This document shows, in pieces, positions 1-13,639 of a stretch of DNA of 64,000 bases; the stretch's first letter is position 1; the number at the start of each line of letters is the position of its first letter. The DNA is taken from assembly GCA_022749755.1 (NCBI GenBank), contig CM040444.1, forward strand, positions 3,289,009 to 3,353,008, read 5' to 3'. The position numbers were made by a program, and so were the translations under genes. The notes beneath the pieces were generated by a model that was not told the origin of the DNA, did no database searches, and was given only the letters and a program-made list of their open reading frames with translations. The stretch comes from Azadirachta indica. Its lineage: Eukaryota; Streptophyta; Magnoliopsida; Sapindales; Meliaceae.

Positions 1-119
1 CAATATAAGAAACAACGCATCATTGTGATAGTTAAAAAAATTACCAAAAGTTAATGTAAATGCTAAAAAAAGAATGACTTTGTTGAAGTTTTATTCAAAA
101 TTGCCAACTAAATTTCAAA

Positions 120-371
120 CTAAATATCAGATAAGATAGTCTTGCTCTCATCAATATACCTCCAAATATAATTTATACTTTGCAAGAAGACAAGCGTTAG
201 ACATATATACATCCAGAAAAGGCTCAAAGCTATGATCACTTTTCGATCTAAATTTAAATCTTTTAATTTGGGTTCTCGTACGACTATTAACAATATTAAA
301 TCAATTGCAACTACTATCATTCCGCATATCACACTTACAATCATAACCGATTTGCATCCCCTTAGCGGCAT
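120..371 (-). CDS. hypothetical small membrane protein, possibly partial
   Basis: Unrecognised. The open frame runs further upstream to about position 455, but only with a GTG start; the first ATG is at 369-371, giving 83 aa. Two hydrophobic segments are plain: one around residues 8-31 (starts SVMIVSVICG, ends LILLIVV) and one around 44-70 (starts KVIIALSLFW, ends INYIW), separated by a charged REPKLKDLNLDRK loop. The upstream open stretch encodes an EEEEKKK run, so the ATG model could be the 3' exon of a longer spliced gene. The two-segment hydrophobic pattern is unlike random AT-rich translation, which is why it is kept. No family is assigned. Confidence 0.35.
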   Translation of the reverse strand: MPLRGCKSVMIVSVICGMIVVAIDLILLIVVREPKLKDLNLDRKVIIALSLFWMYICLTLVFLQSINYIWRYIDESKTILSDI

Positions 372-455
372 CTTCTTCTTCTCTTCTTCTTCAATTAATT
401 TCTCCAAACTCAAGAACGCGTACAAATAATAAATTCTGGCTATCAATATATACAC

Positions 456-2375
456 AGTGATTGATGTGGTAGTTACAAAAAAAAAAGTTTAGGTAAATTA
501 GGAAGTCTAATAAAAGTCGAATTAGTCTTCCTTATTTGATAAGACTTCCCTTTTGTTTGGTTATTTACTTATTTATTTGTTTTGTATTTTTTTTTGTCTC
601 TAAAGTTTTTTTAAATTCATTATTTTAATTTTTAATTAATATATTGTAGATATTTGTCATATTGATATTGACGGGGACAAAATTATAAATTATAAAAATA
701 TTATTTTTGTTTTGTTATTTTATTGAAATTAGGAATTTAAATAAACTAACTAACAACAATATTAAGTCTTTACTCAAAATTCCCGAACATCTATTCTATA
801 AGAAGGCTAGTTCTTACTGTTCATATGTTATTATATGAATATACTACTTTTATTAAATAAACTTTCAGATCTCATCGTCTTATACACTATGGATAGAAGT
901 TTTGGAAAATGGCACAAAAAACTTTGATAAGATCACTACAGGATTCTTGAATAATGTTTCCCGTATAAGAAATTGTTTAAGGATTTTTTTTTTATTTGAT
1001 TTAAGAACCTTTGATTCAGTATAATTAATTATCATTTTAGCTTTAACAAGCAGAAAGTGGGGTGTGTTGTCAACAATTATTTCAGTTAAAAGACACATAG
1101 CTGCAGGCTGTAGCTCGTACTTATCTTGTAAGCTAAACTTAGTTTATAGTAATCTAGATTCCAAAGGAGATGAGTAATAATACGACGACAACAAGAGAAA
1201 ATAACAAAGGCAAGGAAACATATATAAACAACTAGTGCAAATTCAAAACGTCAACAGTAAAATCTCAAATGCTAAGCCTGAGCCTATGCAAAGAATTACT
1301 CCTATTTATCAAATTACAAATTACTAAAATTTGAATGTAATTTATATGTGAGCCAATAAAGACAAGTGTTGTGCAATTCCAAATGAATGCAGAGAACATT
1401 AAATATTGAATATACTATAGAATTTTTAAATAAAAGTATCAAGGGAGAAAGTTGAAGTAAACGTACAAACATTAAGTATTTAATTATTAATAGAGAACAT
1501 TTAAAAGAAATAGGGGAACACACTAAAATATTGGAGAATGGATAACTTTGACTTCTTAGGACCTTTTTGTTTCTTTACTCGTATTTGAATAATTTTATTC
1601 AAATATATAAGAATTATTTACTTTTAATTTAAATCTAAAAGCTTGTTGAAAATGTATGAATATAATTAAATTAAAAATTTAAATTTAAATATGAATAGTC
1701 ACATGTTTGAATGAATTAAATATTTTATTTATCAATAATATCGTTAATTTGTTATTTAACATTTATATATTCCAACAATTTAATATATTAATTTAAAAAT
1801 TTTTTTTTGGTATGTATATGTTAACATATCAGATTTTTTATTTTTATAAAAAATAAACAATTTAATATTTATATTTAAACGTTTAAAATAAAAAAAATCA
1901 ATCAGATTTAAATTTTAGTTAGATTTATATTTAATTTAATACTGTTTAGATTTCGAACACCAAAAACAAAAACACTATCTTAACTTTTACGAGTTCTTTT
2001 ATCGGGTGATTTTCATTTCTATATATGCATATGTATGGAAGAAATTATGAAGACTAACCACCACGTCAAAGCTCTTGGATGTCTATTTATGGGTATTGAG
2101 TGATCCATCAATGAAAAGAATTAAAGCAAAGGTAAATTAGGCAATCAATTGGAATGAATCTAATAACTTATTTTCTTTCTCTAACAAGAAATTAATTGTA
2201 ACGGAATTTTGTATAGATTTGTTAGACAATAATTTTTTTATTTTAAACTCTTTTTATAATTTAATTAAACTTGAGGCGTATAAACGAAATTTTCTCACTC
2301 CATATCTCGCTTCCTTCGAATAAAAGCCTTGCAGAAATCTAGAAGTCAGTGAAGAAAACACAACACAGTTCAAAG
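456..2375. other. AT-rich intergenic region upstream of the SART3-like gene
   Basis: No supportable gene. The stretch is AT-rich with homopolymer runs, and its short open frames lack coding character. The last ~100 bases before the ATG at 2376 probably hold the promoter and 5' leader of the downstream gene, but I see no unambiguous TATA box. Confidence 0.6.
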
Positions 2376-5300
2376 ATGGAACCAGAAGGGCAAAGCCTAG
2401 GAACAATTCCAGAGGAAGATGAAGAAGATATAGCTATGTCGGACGTCGCTGAAATCCCTAAAGCAACAGGAAAAGATAACTCTTCAGACTCAGGTGATTC
2501 CCCTGACTCGGACTTGGATTCGGATTCTGAAGATGAAGCAAAAGAGAACCTGGAGCTTCAAACCCTAGAGTTGCAGCTGTGCAATGAACCCTCCAATTAC
2601 GACACCCATGTTCAAGTACTTATAGATATTGATAAATTGACAGATTATATGTAGACCCATTAGCTTTTTGTTCTTAATTGTCATAAAAATGTTTTTCCTT
2701 TTCTTCAGTATATAAAAGTTGTGAGGAAAATGGGTGAGATAGAGAAGCTGAGACAAGCTAGAGAAGCTATGAATGAGATTTTCCCGTTGACTCCTGCTAT
2801 GTGGTTAGAATGGGTTCGAGATGAAGCTTCTCTTTCAGCTGGGTATATATATTCATACATTTTTTTTTCTCTTTTACTTTATATTTGTTTTCTTGGGAGA
2901 CATGTCCACCTAATTATTTTTTCTCCTAAAAGAAAGGAAAGCAAAAACCCACGTAGAAGATAAGGAAGAGGGACACAGGAATCTATTGGTTTGTGTGTGT
3001 TTTGTGTTTAAATGATGAAAGAAATGTTGAATTGAAATTTATGTTTCTTCTTTCTTTCACTGAACTTTTGCTCACATGTTTTCAGAATTAGACTTTGCTG
3101 ATTTATTGAGGAAGGAAAGTAAACACAATGTGTTTCTATGGCTTCTGTTGGGCTCGGCTAATTGTTTATATTTGATACTTTTTCTAGTTTTACATGGTTG
3201 GGATCTAAAGCTTTATGTATGCTTTGATCTTTTTGATTGTTTTAGGCAGCCGAAGATTTTATTTTTGCTGATTCTTTTCTCTAAATCTGCAGACCTGAAG
3301 CTTTTTCGAAGATTGAGAAGATTTATGAAAGAGGGGTTTCTGATTATCTGGTTTGTTCTTGTTATGATTATGGAATTTCAATTTCATTTATTATGGCATT
3401 TGTATTTTATTGCCTAGAGGTGCAAATAGTTCCTGATGAAAGAAGAAATTGATCTTGCAAGATTCATAACTCTGAATATCTGAATCATCCCAATCATACA
3501 GCTAACTATGTGGTGACTCTGTGGAATTGTTCTCATTTATATTTCAGCTAACTATGTTGTAGCCTGTATGCCATGGAATTTGGAACTTTTCAATCCTTTT
3601 CAAGCATTTCACCGAATTTATATTAAAAACCCTGCAATTTGATAACCTTCTCTAACTTGAGAAAATAAATTCATTATTTGAATTGATAAATACTAATTTG
3701 CAAAGTTCATTTTATGTTATCATCCTTTATTCTCCTTTTCTGATAAACAAAGTTTTGCTGATGCCAGTGGGAATTTAACAAAGGTGGAATCAAAGAATCA
3801 AATTCATTCTCTAGAGATCTTAATCATTGAAATTGAAGACAATTGATTAAACTTTTTTGTCCTGCAGTCTGTCTCTCTTTGGTGTGATTATTTGAAATTT
3901 GTACAAGAATATGATCCGTCTGTACACAAATGTTTACCGAATGGCATTTTAAAGGCAAGAACCTTATTTGAGCGTGCTATTACTGCTGCTGGTTTGCATG
4001 TTTCCGAAGGCAGTAAAATATGGGAAGCATACAGAGGGTTTGAGCAAACTATTTTCCACGCCATGGATGAGGCTAATACTGAGGTAAGATCTTTTTCATT
4101 TTGTTTTTGGTTTAAATAAGTTTATTAGCATCTAAAGAAAAGGGTCCATCATTGGTACAAGAGTAGTGTTCAAGAGAGGAGGGGAAATTTTTTTGTTAAC
4201 CTGTTTAAATGCCATAAGTTTATGTCCTTATTTGAGTTTCTTTTCCTTTTTCTTTTTGGAAAAAAAGTCCTTCGCTTGTCTTTTCTGCATGTGCTACTTT
4301 TACTGTTTTGAACACACAAACTTTGCTTACATGAAACAAAACACAATAAATACAGTAAAGCATGATAATCTCATTGCTGAAGTTAAAAGATATGAATAGT
4401 GATGACATGAGTTGGGTCACAGTGTATGAAGTTGGTGATAATATTTAAACTCTAACATGCCATTTCATACAGGCAGGGCAGATCCAATATAACTCATTCT
4501 ACTTTAATTAATGTAACTATAGGTTTTTTTTCTTGATTATTTAACGGAATTCTTCTTCCATCATAGTATGATTTGTATTTATTACTGTTGAGTTCAGCCA
4601 TAATTTTACCTAAACCATGCTTAAATTGCTTGCCCAGCTAATTATAATATTCTCTTGATCTCTTCTTTTTCCTCTATCATTACATTTAGTTCTTTGTTTT
4701 TGTCATTCCATTTCGGATGCAGTGTCATGGTGTCAAGAAAAGTGTTGATTTTGAAATTTACTGAAGAGCCTTACTACCCATTTGGCAGGAGAAAGAAAAA
4801 CAAACCCAGCGCATCCGAAATATATTTCGCCGTCAGTTGTCTGTTCCCCTTGCCAGCTTAAGGTCAACTCTTCTTGCCTACAAGTCTTGGGAGGTGGAAC
4901 AGGGGGCTGCTTTTGATGTTGAATCAAGTGATCTAGATGGGATTTCTTCAAATGTTGCCTCAGCATACCGAAAGGCTCTGGAGATGTATAATGCTCGAGC
5001 TCATCTTGAAGAACAGATTTGTAGGCAGGATATATCAGACTCTGAGAAATTTCAGCAATACATGGTAACAACTTATCTTTATCATTTCATAGAATCTCAT
5101 AATAAACAAAATTTAGCTGCAGAAATTTTGTTAATTTGAAAGTTTCTTATGCTTTTTTGTCATGATATACGAGTATTTTGTTTATGTCTAACTAAAATTA
5201 ATATCTGCTATTGTATTTTTGGCTGGGAAGGAACATGCTCTGTGTTCTTCCTTTGTTTTCTTTGGTGTACTTCCAAGTATCTTACCATTGTATTTATCTG

Positions 5301-8300
5301 CAATCTTTGCAGATCTACTTGAAGTTTGAACAATCTTCTGGAGATCCTGCTCGAGTTCAACTTCTCTATGAGCGTGCAATTACTGACTTTCCTGTATCAA
5401 GTGATCTCTGGCTTGATTATACTCGTTATCTGGACAAAACCTTAAAGGTTTCTCCTCTTGTTTTCTATTCACTTCTTTGTGGTGTAGTTATTTGTATGTT
5501 AATTTTACCTTCCCTTTCAGGTAGGCAATGTTGTGAGGGATGTTTATTCCAGGGCTACAAAGAACTGTCCCTGGGTTGGAGAACTTTGGGTGCGATCTTT
5601 GCTTTCTTTGGAACGTGGACGCGCTTCTGAGAAGGAAATATCCACGGTAGGTTTTTGTTGCTACCCTTAAGCCTGGGCTTGTACCTTTCCCTGAATGAAT
5701 TTTGAAGTTAATGCAATAATGAGCTTCTTGGGCAACCTTTATCTGTGAATTGCCTGGTTAACGGAATCAGTTATCTCCAGTTAGAAACAGCTGAAGAGCT
5801 TAGGGAAGCGAAATAAGTTACATGATAGGATTCTTATTAATCATTGCCCAGTAATTTTAAGTATCACTTTTACTGTGGTATTTGTAGTTGTAGTTGTATT
5901 GTTATTTGATAGGATTGTGGTTTCTGAATTTCTTAATATAAATTAGTTGTTGCTGCCTTAGAGACACAAGCACCAAATTGTAAAGTGAGTTTGGGGATCT
6001 TTTATCTAGAATGTTTGCAAAGCAAGTGTGAGCGAGAGAGTAAAAAGGATGAGAGAATGTTGAATTTTATTGCACTGAGGAAATAATGTAAAAAAGAATG
6101 ATAGTGCCTTGTATTCATTTTTTTGTTTGACATTAAACAAGCATGTTTTCGCTGTGTATGTATGATTCCACTGGGGTATTGGGGTTTTTCTTTTTTCTTC
6201 AAATTAATTTAGGAACAGGTCTCCTTATCATGCAGTGAATAGTTTTCTGGTGCATTTCTGTGTCTTGCAGCTCTTATTTTCGCCCATTTCTACTTTTCTT
6301 ATAGTAAATGCAACTTCATACAACCTATGAACAAACTTATTCATTTGCTATGCTGTTTTGAAATTACTATTATGTGATTGTATCTTTGGTCTAAACAAGT
6401 TGTACAGATGGGGATTTTGTTGGTAAGAGCTTTATTTTTGGAGCAAATGGGGCGAAGAATTCCCTAATTGTCTACTGGAATTGCATTAATATGTTCCTTG
6501 AGGAGTAATTTATTTTTTAGAGTCTACACATCTGCACAAACATGGACATGAATCAGATAGTAGAGGATGTTCATTTGTCAAACATCGACAACGCCATGGT
6601 CGTTTACTTATAACCTTTTTTCTAGATAATAGGTGGTTTTAGTTGACTTAAAATTGTGATACTGGTGCCCCCACTATGACATGGTTCTTAGCATGGTTTT
6701 AAAGGTGTTTTGCAGTGCTCTTACTTTTTCTTTGGTTTCTTTCACTGAATCTTAATTACCTGAGTTGATTAAATGTCCCATACTTTTTTTCATTATGCAC
6801 ATCTTTCTATTGCTCAAGATTCCACCCGTTTTCTCATTATATTTCAATACTAATTTCAGGTCTTTGAAAAGTCCCTGCGTTGCACTTTTTCAACCCTTGA
6901 GGAGGTATAGATATTTATTTCTATCTGCTTTGCATGTCTTGTCATGTATGACTGGATATTATATGTACTTGTAATGCATTATGTATTTTTGTTAACTGGA
7001 CTCTTTTTGTTTCAGTACCTGGAGTTATTCCTTACCCGAGTAGATGGTTTGAGGCGAAGAATTTCATTATCTGGTGAAGTTGAGGGCGTCTTGGATTTTT
7101 CATTGATAAGGGACACTTTTCAGGTTAGATGCATTGCTTACCATTCAATAACTTTTTTACCACTAAATATAAAACATTGAAGCTTTTAAAATACATACAT
7201 AGCATCATTCCTCAGATTTCAATGAAGAGTCTTTTGATGAGTTTATTTAAAATGAAATAATTACTACCATCATGATAACTTCATGTGAATGTAGCATGTG
7301 CTTTACGCTAATTAGGCAGTTACCATACTAGTTTGGAGCATTTTGTCCACGCACTAACAGTTGGTCTGTTGAGCTTTTTTGCATCTTCATTGAGTTGTAT
7401 TTTCTTCCTAAGTCTCAAGGCTTCAGAAGAATGGTTTGTCTCAGCAAAGCCACGTTTTGAGTGCACTAATTCAAGATTTCTACCTTCTTTGTTGAATTCT
7501 TGGCAAACAAATATGAAAAATGCCTCTTTTTAAGTGTCAGTTGTAAAATGGTATCGGACATTCATATCATTGGATAGTGAGTTACCATTAAATGGTTTTG
7601 AGCTGCTATCTCTGTGTCTGATATTTTTGTGTCCAGCAATTCTTGGTGAAGTTTGGTGTCAAGTAGTAAGTTACAGTACAGGAGGATTTGTGGATTTTAG
7701 TCTTCATATAATGTTCATCTGTTAAAGGCCTAATCTTATTGATAAACCTGCATATCTTGATGCTACAAATGAAATTTGTGGGCTTTCTGACATTTGGAGG
7801 TGGTAAATGGACTTGGATTCTAATGTTCTATTTTCTTACTTTCAGAGTGCATCAGCTTACTTATCACAACAGATGGCAAACGCCAATGGTTTGCTGCATT
7901 TGTATGCTTATTGGGCCCATCTAGAACTAAAATTGGGAAAAGATTTAACTTCTGCTCGAGGTGTTTGGGAGAGCCTGCTTAAGATCTGGTTTACTAATTT
8001 TCTTTTTCTCATATGCAAAGCTTAGCAAAATTTCTTATTTTAAAATAACTTCTGTTCTATTAATTATTTGTTTTTGATCTTTGTACTGTTTGGGTGTAAC
8101 TTGCTCTTTTCTTATGCAGCGGTCCAATGTCAGAAGCCTGGCAAGGTTACATAGCAATGGAAATTGAATTGGGTAATATTAATGAAGCTAGATCCATCTA
8201 TAAGAGATGCCACAGTAAAAGGTTCAATGGGACAGGTTCAGAGGTATATTTCTTTTGCATGAACTTTAATTACTACTAATTGCTTAATGTTACAGTTCAG

Positions 8301-11300
8301 GATTTATCAAACCACAGTATTTATTAGTTTGCAGTTGAGTGATATTTCTTACCTAAGAAGAGAGCTTTTCTATTGGTTTTCCTTCCTATGTTTTTTATTG
8401 GTCTAATTTGAAACTGAAAATAAAGCCCAAGCTTAGAGCAGTTAAAAGCAAACTGAAAGTGTGGTTATTTGGTAAGAATGAAACTCTAAATGCATCATCT
8501 ATAGACACTGAAATCTTGCATCTTACTTTGTAATGATGAAATATAATTTCAGGATTTGGTTATCTGAAATCTTGAATCTTGATTTATAAAATGAGATATT
8601 ATCTTAGGATTGGGTTATCTGTTAATTTTTTCTCAGGTCTGTGATTCAAGTGGATGTTTTGTTCAATTGCTATGTAGTGCATTTTGGATTACTTGATTCC
8701 TTCCTTTCCTAAAAAACAGAATGATTCAGGACATTTGCCACTCTTGGTTGCGTTTTGAGCGGGAATATGGTACGCTTGAAGATTTTGATTACTGTGTACA
8801 GAAGGTACAAACTCTTGCTGTCTCTTTTTTGTGATTAGATGACAATTTCATGCGTATTATTTGTTTGAGTTTGAAGTGTGGAAATAGAAATTTCATTTTC
8901 AGATGATGAAATAATTTTGTTTAAAAAGTAACTGTACCAAACAGGAGAGATGCTAAATTTCTAGAGCTTTTACATTGCAAGCATGTTTGTCACTGAGGCC
9001 CAAGGGACTTCAAATGAGAATTTATGTTACTCATTGGACTAATGATTAGTATAATAGCTTACTGAAAGAAATAAAATTAAAATAAATTACGACCAGTGGT
9101 TTGGAATATTGAAAAATAAAAATAGCGCCAGTTATCCACCCCTGTATCTATTGCAGTTTCTGCAATCTCAACAAATTTTCAGTTGAATGTTCTGCACTAT
9201 ATGAACAGAAAATCTCGATATTTAAAATTGACAAACTTATTTTCTTTTGAAAAAAAAAAAATAAATGATCTTTACTGTATGAACATAACTTTGGAGACAC
9301 TCATGATTGAACAAATCTAAATTAAAGCTGAACATTTTCTCAATAAACTGAGAGATCTATCTTGATGACTATTATGCCTTCTAATTGAGCTAATAGGGCA
9401 CTGTTGTTCTCCAATTGGATGTCCAAGAAACTTTAGCATCTCTTTTCGGGCAATCTCACTTGTAGACGTGTATGCCTTAATAAAATTGTAATATTTACCT
9501 CAGTAACTTTGAATGAGGATTTGAACTTGTGATAATTGGGGAATTCCATTACCTGATACATTAGAACACAGCATCTCCCTTCTGGATATGGTTCTTAACT
9601 AGCAATATCTTCATTCTGGTAAATCCATACTTGCTTATATAGTTACCATGTCTCTTTGAGCTTTAATTCGTTTGCTTCCTTTCTCAGGTTACACCTCGGC
9701 TAGAAGAGCTCCAGCTGTTTAGGTTGCAGCAGGAATCTAAATCTCTTCCTGAATCTGTAGATCAGAAAGATCATTCTGTGAAAAAAACTGGTCGTGAAAA
9801 GAGAAAACCAGGTTCGAGCAAAAGTGATGAACAACAATCTCATGCTAAGCGCAAGAAAAGTACAGCCCAGAAAGTGCATGAAAAGGAAAAGGGACAAATT
9901 CAGAACTTAGCCGAAGAAAAGGAAGTGAAAGAAATGAAACAAAAGGTTGAAGAGCAGCCAAACGAACCACAGGTCAAGGAATCCATCCCTGGAAGAGCCA
10001 AAGAATTCACAGATGAGTGCACTGCATTTTTGTCAAATCTTAATCTTAAGGTTAGTAGATAAACTTTCCCCCACTTCGTAAATCCTAAATGTATGGAAAG
10101 AGTCTTCTTTCTTTTTGTTTGCTCCTGGATAAGAAAGTGCTGGATGTAATTTTGATGGTTACAACTTTTGCAGGCGACTTATGAAGATCTGCGTAAATTC
10201 TTCAGTAATGTTGGTGGGGTTTCCTCTATTCGAATTCTGCATGACAAGTTCACCGGAAAATCAAGGGTATGTCTGTCCCCATCCATCAATTCAAATATTT
10301 GTCTTCTTTATTTCTCTTTTGTGCTTCAAGTCAGGGCATAATATTTCATTTTGATAATTGGTGATATGTTTGGTATGGTTAGGGGACTAGAGCAAGTTCA
10401 AAACAGAATGTCATATTCAAGTTCCTAACTTTCTAACTCACAATATTTTGAGTATTGCTACATATTCCGAAACTCATCCTAAAAAAGTGTGCCTCAATGA
10501 CACAGCATTCATCATGTGAAAGTTAAGATGTGTAGTAAATGATTTTCAGAACTGTAAAAATCTATTACCGAATGATGGATGTCATCTCACTTGCTATGTT
10601 TGGGAAGCATTTTTCAGGATAAGTTTTGGGATATCCATGTCAAAGCATTACTCTTCATATATTAATTCTTCTTCTTATGATTTGAATGTAAGGTTTACCT
10701 GTATGCCCACTTATCTTAGCCATCAATCTAAATTCCAAAGGCTGCTAGATAACTGCTGTTAATACCCTTTGATATACTTGTGAAGGGGCTGGCATATGTG
10801 GATTTTATCGATGATGCACACCTTGCTGCAGCTATAGCCAAGAACAAGCAGATGTTTCTTGGGAAGAAAATAAGCATTGCACGGTCAAATCCGAAGCAAA
10901 AAAAGAAGGAATCTGCTGGGCAGGGTGCCCAAGAGGAAAATGGTATGCTTGGTGAAATAGTGTTTTAAATTGTTGTTACTCTCTCTCAATCTGTATTGTC
11001 TGTTTGTGTGTGCATGTCTTACCTTCCATCTCCTTCAGTGTAGCATTTTTACCTGCAAACATATGCATCTGCTGTGCATGCACACCTATTACACAAGATG
11101 CAGAAAAAACTAAATTTCTTGATAGCTAAAAATATTAGCTGACTAGAGAGGGATTTGAGTTTCGAGGACATCTAGGAATAAACTATTCAATTTTAGTTTC
11201 TTATATGTTATGAAAACATAACTGAAAAATAATACCAAAATCATGTCATAAACATTGGAAGATATTATTTCATCTTTCTTGCTCTCCTGCAGCCCAAACT

Positions 11301-11537
11301 CGCAAACAGACTGGAAATGTCAGGACATCTGCATCTGAAGAATCAGCTTCAGCACCAAACTCTTCTGCTGCTCATAACCGCAGTGAAAACATTCAGCTCA
11401 AGGGGAAGAACACGTTTGCGATGCCGAGAAACGTCAGACCACTTGGTGTTAGTGCAAGGAAACCAAAAACAGAGGAAGGGGAAGATGAGAAGCCAAAATC
11501 AAATGATGAGTTCAGAAAAATGTTCATTAAGGACTGA
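2376..11537 (+). CDS. EMB140: SART3/Prp24-type U4/U6 snRNP recycling factor (HAT repeats + RRM)
   Basis: Coding exons: 2376-2615, 2709-2842, 3293-3350, 3868-4083, 4789-5064, 5313-5447, 5521-5646, 6860-6904, 7016-7123, 7846-7988, 8120-8243, 8730-8804, 9688-10050, 10174-10266, 10786-10942, 11293-11537. All junctions are GT-AG and stay in frame, giving 845 aa. Order of domains: an acidic Ser/Asp/Glu N-terminus (about residues 10-65); HAT repeats (about 85-560) with typical W-x2-W/Y and YERA blocks such as MWLEWV, LYERAITDFP and YAYWAHLEL; a Lys-rich linker with nuclear-localisation-like AKRKK (about 560-660); one RRM (about 668-745) with RNP2 AFLSNL and RNP1 RGLAYVDF; and a C-terminal SNDEFRKMFIKD tail matching the LSm-contact motif of SART3/Prp24. 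The family binds U6 and anneals U4/U6 in the nucleus to recycle the spliceosome. The Arabidopsis homologue is, from memory, EMB140. The ATG at 2376 is chosen because the frame further upstream (2349) begins only at GTG. The exon-12 acceptor is chosen at 8729 because the alternative AG ten bases upstream breaks the frame. Confidence 0.93.
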
Positions 11538-13639
11538 GGATTTGTTCTTGGGGTATAGCTTTTGGTGTTGCTGAGCTGAGACTAGAGTGATGACAACCTT
11601 TTTCGTTTTTTGAAAAAGGAAAGGCAATTACTATTGTTACTATAAATTTTTGCTTTGGAATGTTTGTATATACATATTGGTAATAGCACTTAATGGTGTA
11701 ACAATTAAGGGTAAGAATATATTTTTGCTAAAGTTTTAGATGATACGAGCAAGCATATTGAGGCACATATGCATTTTGTCACGTGCTGAAAATTTGAGTG
11801 ATTTCCGACTACTTGTGGGACTTTCATTAGCTTGAGAAATTGAGCAAAGTAAGCCTTAACAACTCAAGATTACTTTTTGTGTGCCCGTTGGCGTAAAAGA
11901 TGGAGAATTGCACAATTAGAGCAAAGAAAGAGCGAGGGAAAGTGGAGGAAAGAAAGAAACTATAGGGCTGCACTTAATTGGAATGGAAAAATGAAGGCTG
12001 CTTTCATCTACATTAAAACAAACACATGTATTTATAAATAAAGGATCATGATTTAATTACATAAAAGCATTATTAATGGTTAAGATTTTTTCATGTACAA
12101 ACATTTACATAAATATATAAATATCTCGTCTATCACTATTTATTAAAATTTTGGGCCCATTGGATCATAATACTAAGGAAGTCATATTGGGGTATTAAAT
12201 TGCCGTCGTATTCTCTCCAGCTTACTTCTCCCTTATATTAGTTGTGGTAGGAAACCAACATGCTATCGATATGCCTCGCTTGGCCTAGTGTGCCTTTTGT
12301 CTCACCCATTTTGCTCTCGGTTTATTATTCGCACGGTACTATTCATGCGCAAATTAACTTGCCCGCACGCTTCGACATTTGGGTGAGGAATTTGCACACT
12401 GTGATTCCGCAAGTTGCGTGCTTTTGTGTCCGTGCGCTTTCGACAGTTCTACTTCCGTTCTGACGACACGCAACAATTTGCATTCCTCAAAGTTGATATA
12501 TATATATATATATCATGATTCCGAGAAAGAAAATTTGAAAAAAGTTGACGTTGAAGAGCAAAATAAATTCTTAACTATAATATTAAAAGCAAGATTTGGA
12601 AACTTTGAAAAGCAGCTTTTGTTTTAAATGTCCACGTGGCAGCCGATTACAAATGGGTTGTATGATAATAGAATGCTCATGCTCACTTAGATTGCAAATA
12701 TAAAAAATTGAAAACATTAAAAAAAAAAAGAAACAAAGAAAGAAAGAAAGAAAACTCGAAATTTCCAATTTGCTTTCCCTCTCCCGCGCACAGTCGCAAC
12801 TCTTTTCTCTTCTGCTCTACGGCTCTACCTCAAATCAGCTCCGACCTAGCTGGTGGTTTTCATCGCCGGTGGCCCACTCCAATGCCATCAGGCTACCAGA
12901 ATGCGTCAAACTGTGGTTTGCTTGTTTGTTTGTTTTATCCATTTTCTTTTTTTGTATAAGAAGAGAATGAAGCAAGTATACAACTGAACTCCATTGTCCA
13001 TCATCCATCGTTTCTCTGGCGCCGCTGGTGCTTCCATTATCGTCAGACCGCTAGCAGCCGACAACATAGGCTAGTTTTTCATTTTCTATCAAGTATTTGA
13101 TAACTTTTTTCTAAGTAAGTTAGGAAATATGGAGACAGATCGTAAAAAAACGATTAATAGTTTGATAATTTGTAATTAGGTTAAGTACTTGTTGTTGTGT
13201 TTCATGTACGGTTATTTTAATTGTATCCTTAGATTCGTCTTTTCAAAAAATAAATAAATAATTGTTTGATTTGTTTGCAAGTTAATTTGACATGTATATT
13301 ATTTCTTGTTGTGGTTCTTGAATGATTATATTAATTGTAATTTTGGGATTGATTTGTCAAAAAAAATAATTGTGTGATCTGTTTGTGTGATATTTGAAGT
13401 CACAAAACTTCCTTCTGCCAAAACCTATGGTATTGAAAGTCTCTTTTAACAGATATCATCAAAAGAATAAAAGAAACCAATGTTCATATTTTTGGAGATC
13501 ATTTGTCAGCTTCAATACAAGTAAGTAGTAGCTAAAATAATGATCAAAAGTTTAAGTGAAGAGTGAAGAATACCCAACCTTTGAAGCTTTACAAGTGCTA
13601 TTTTTACAGAACAGTTGATGTTTTAGCGGAAGATAATCG
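11538..13639. other. intergenic region, 3' flank of the SART3-like gene to the pseudogene
   Basis: The first few hundred bases are presumably the 3' UTR of the SART3-like gene. A (TA)n run lies at about 12495-12513. The segments 12.25-12.48 kb and 12.77-13.07 kb are less AT-rich than their surroundings, and the second resembles a pyrimidine-rich 5' leader. It may be the decayed promoter and first exon of the CDC48C-like pseudogene, but I cannot align any protein there. Confidence 0.5.

Noticed and set aside
4733..5071. 112-codon minus-strand open frame
   Set aside because: Antisense shadow of SART3-like exon 5, whose plus-strand translation matches the family.
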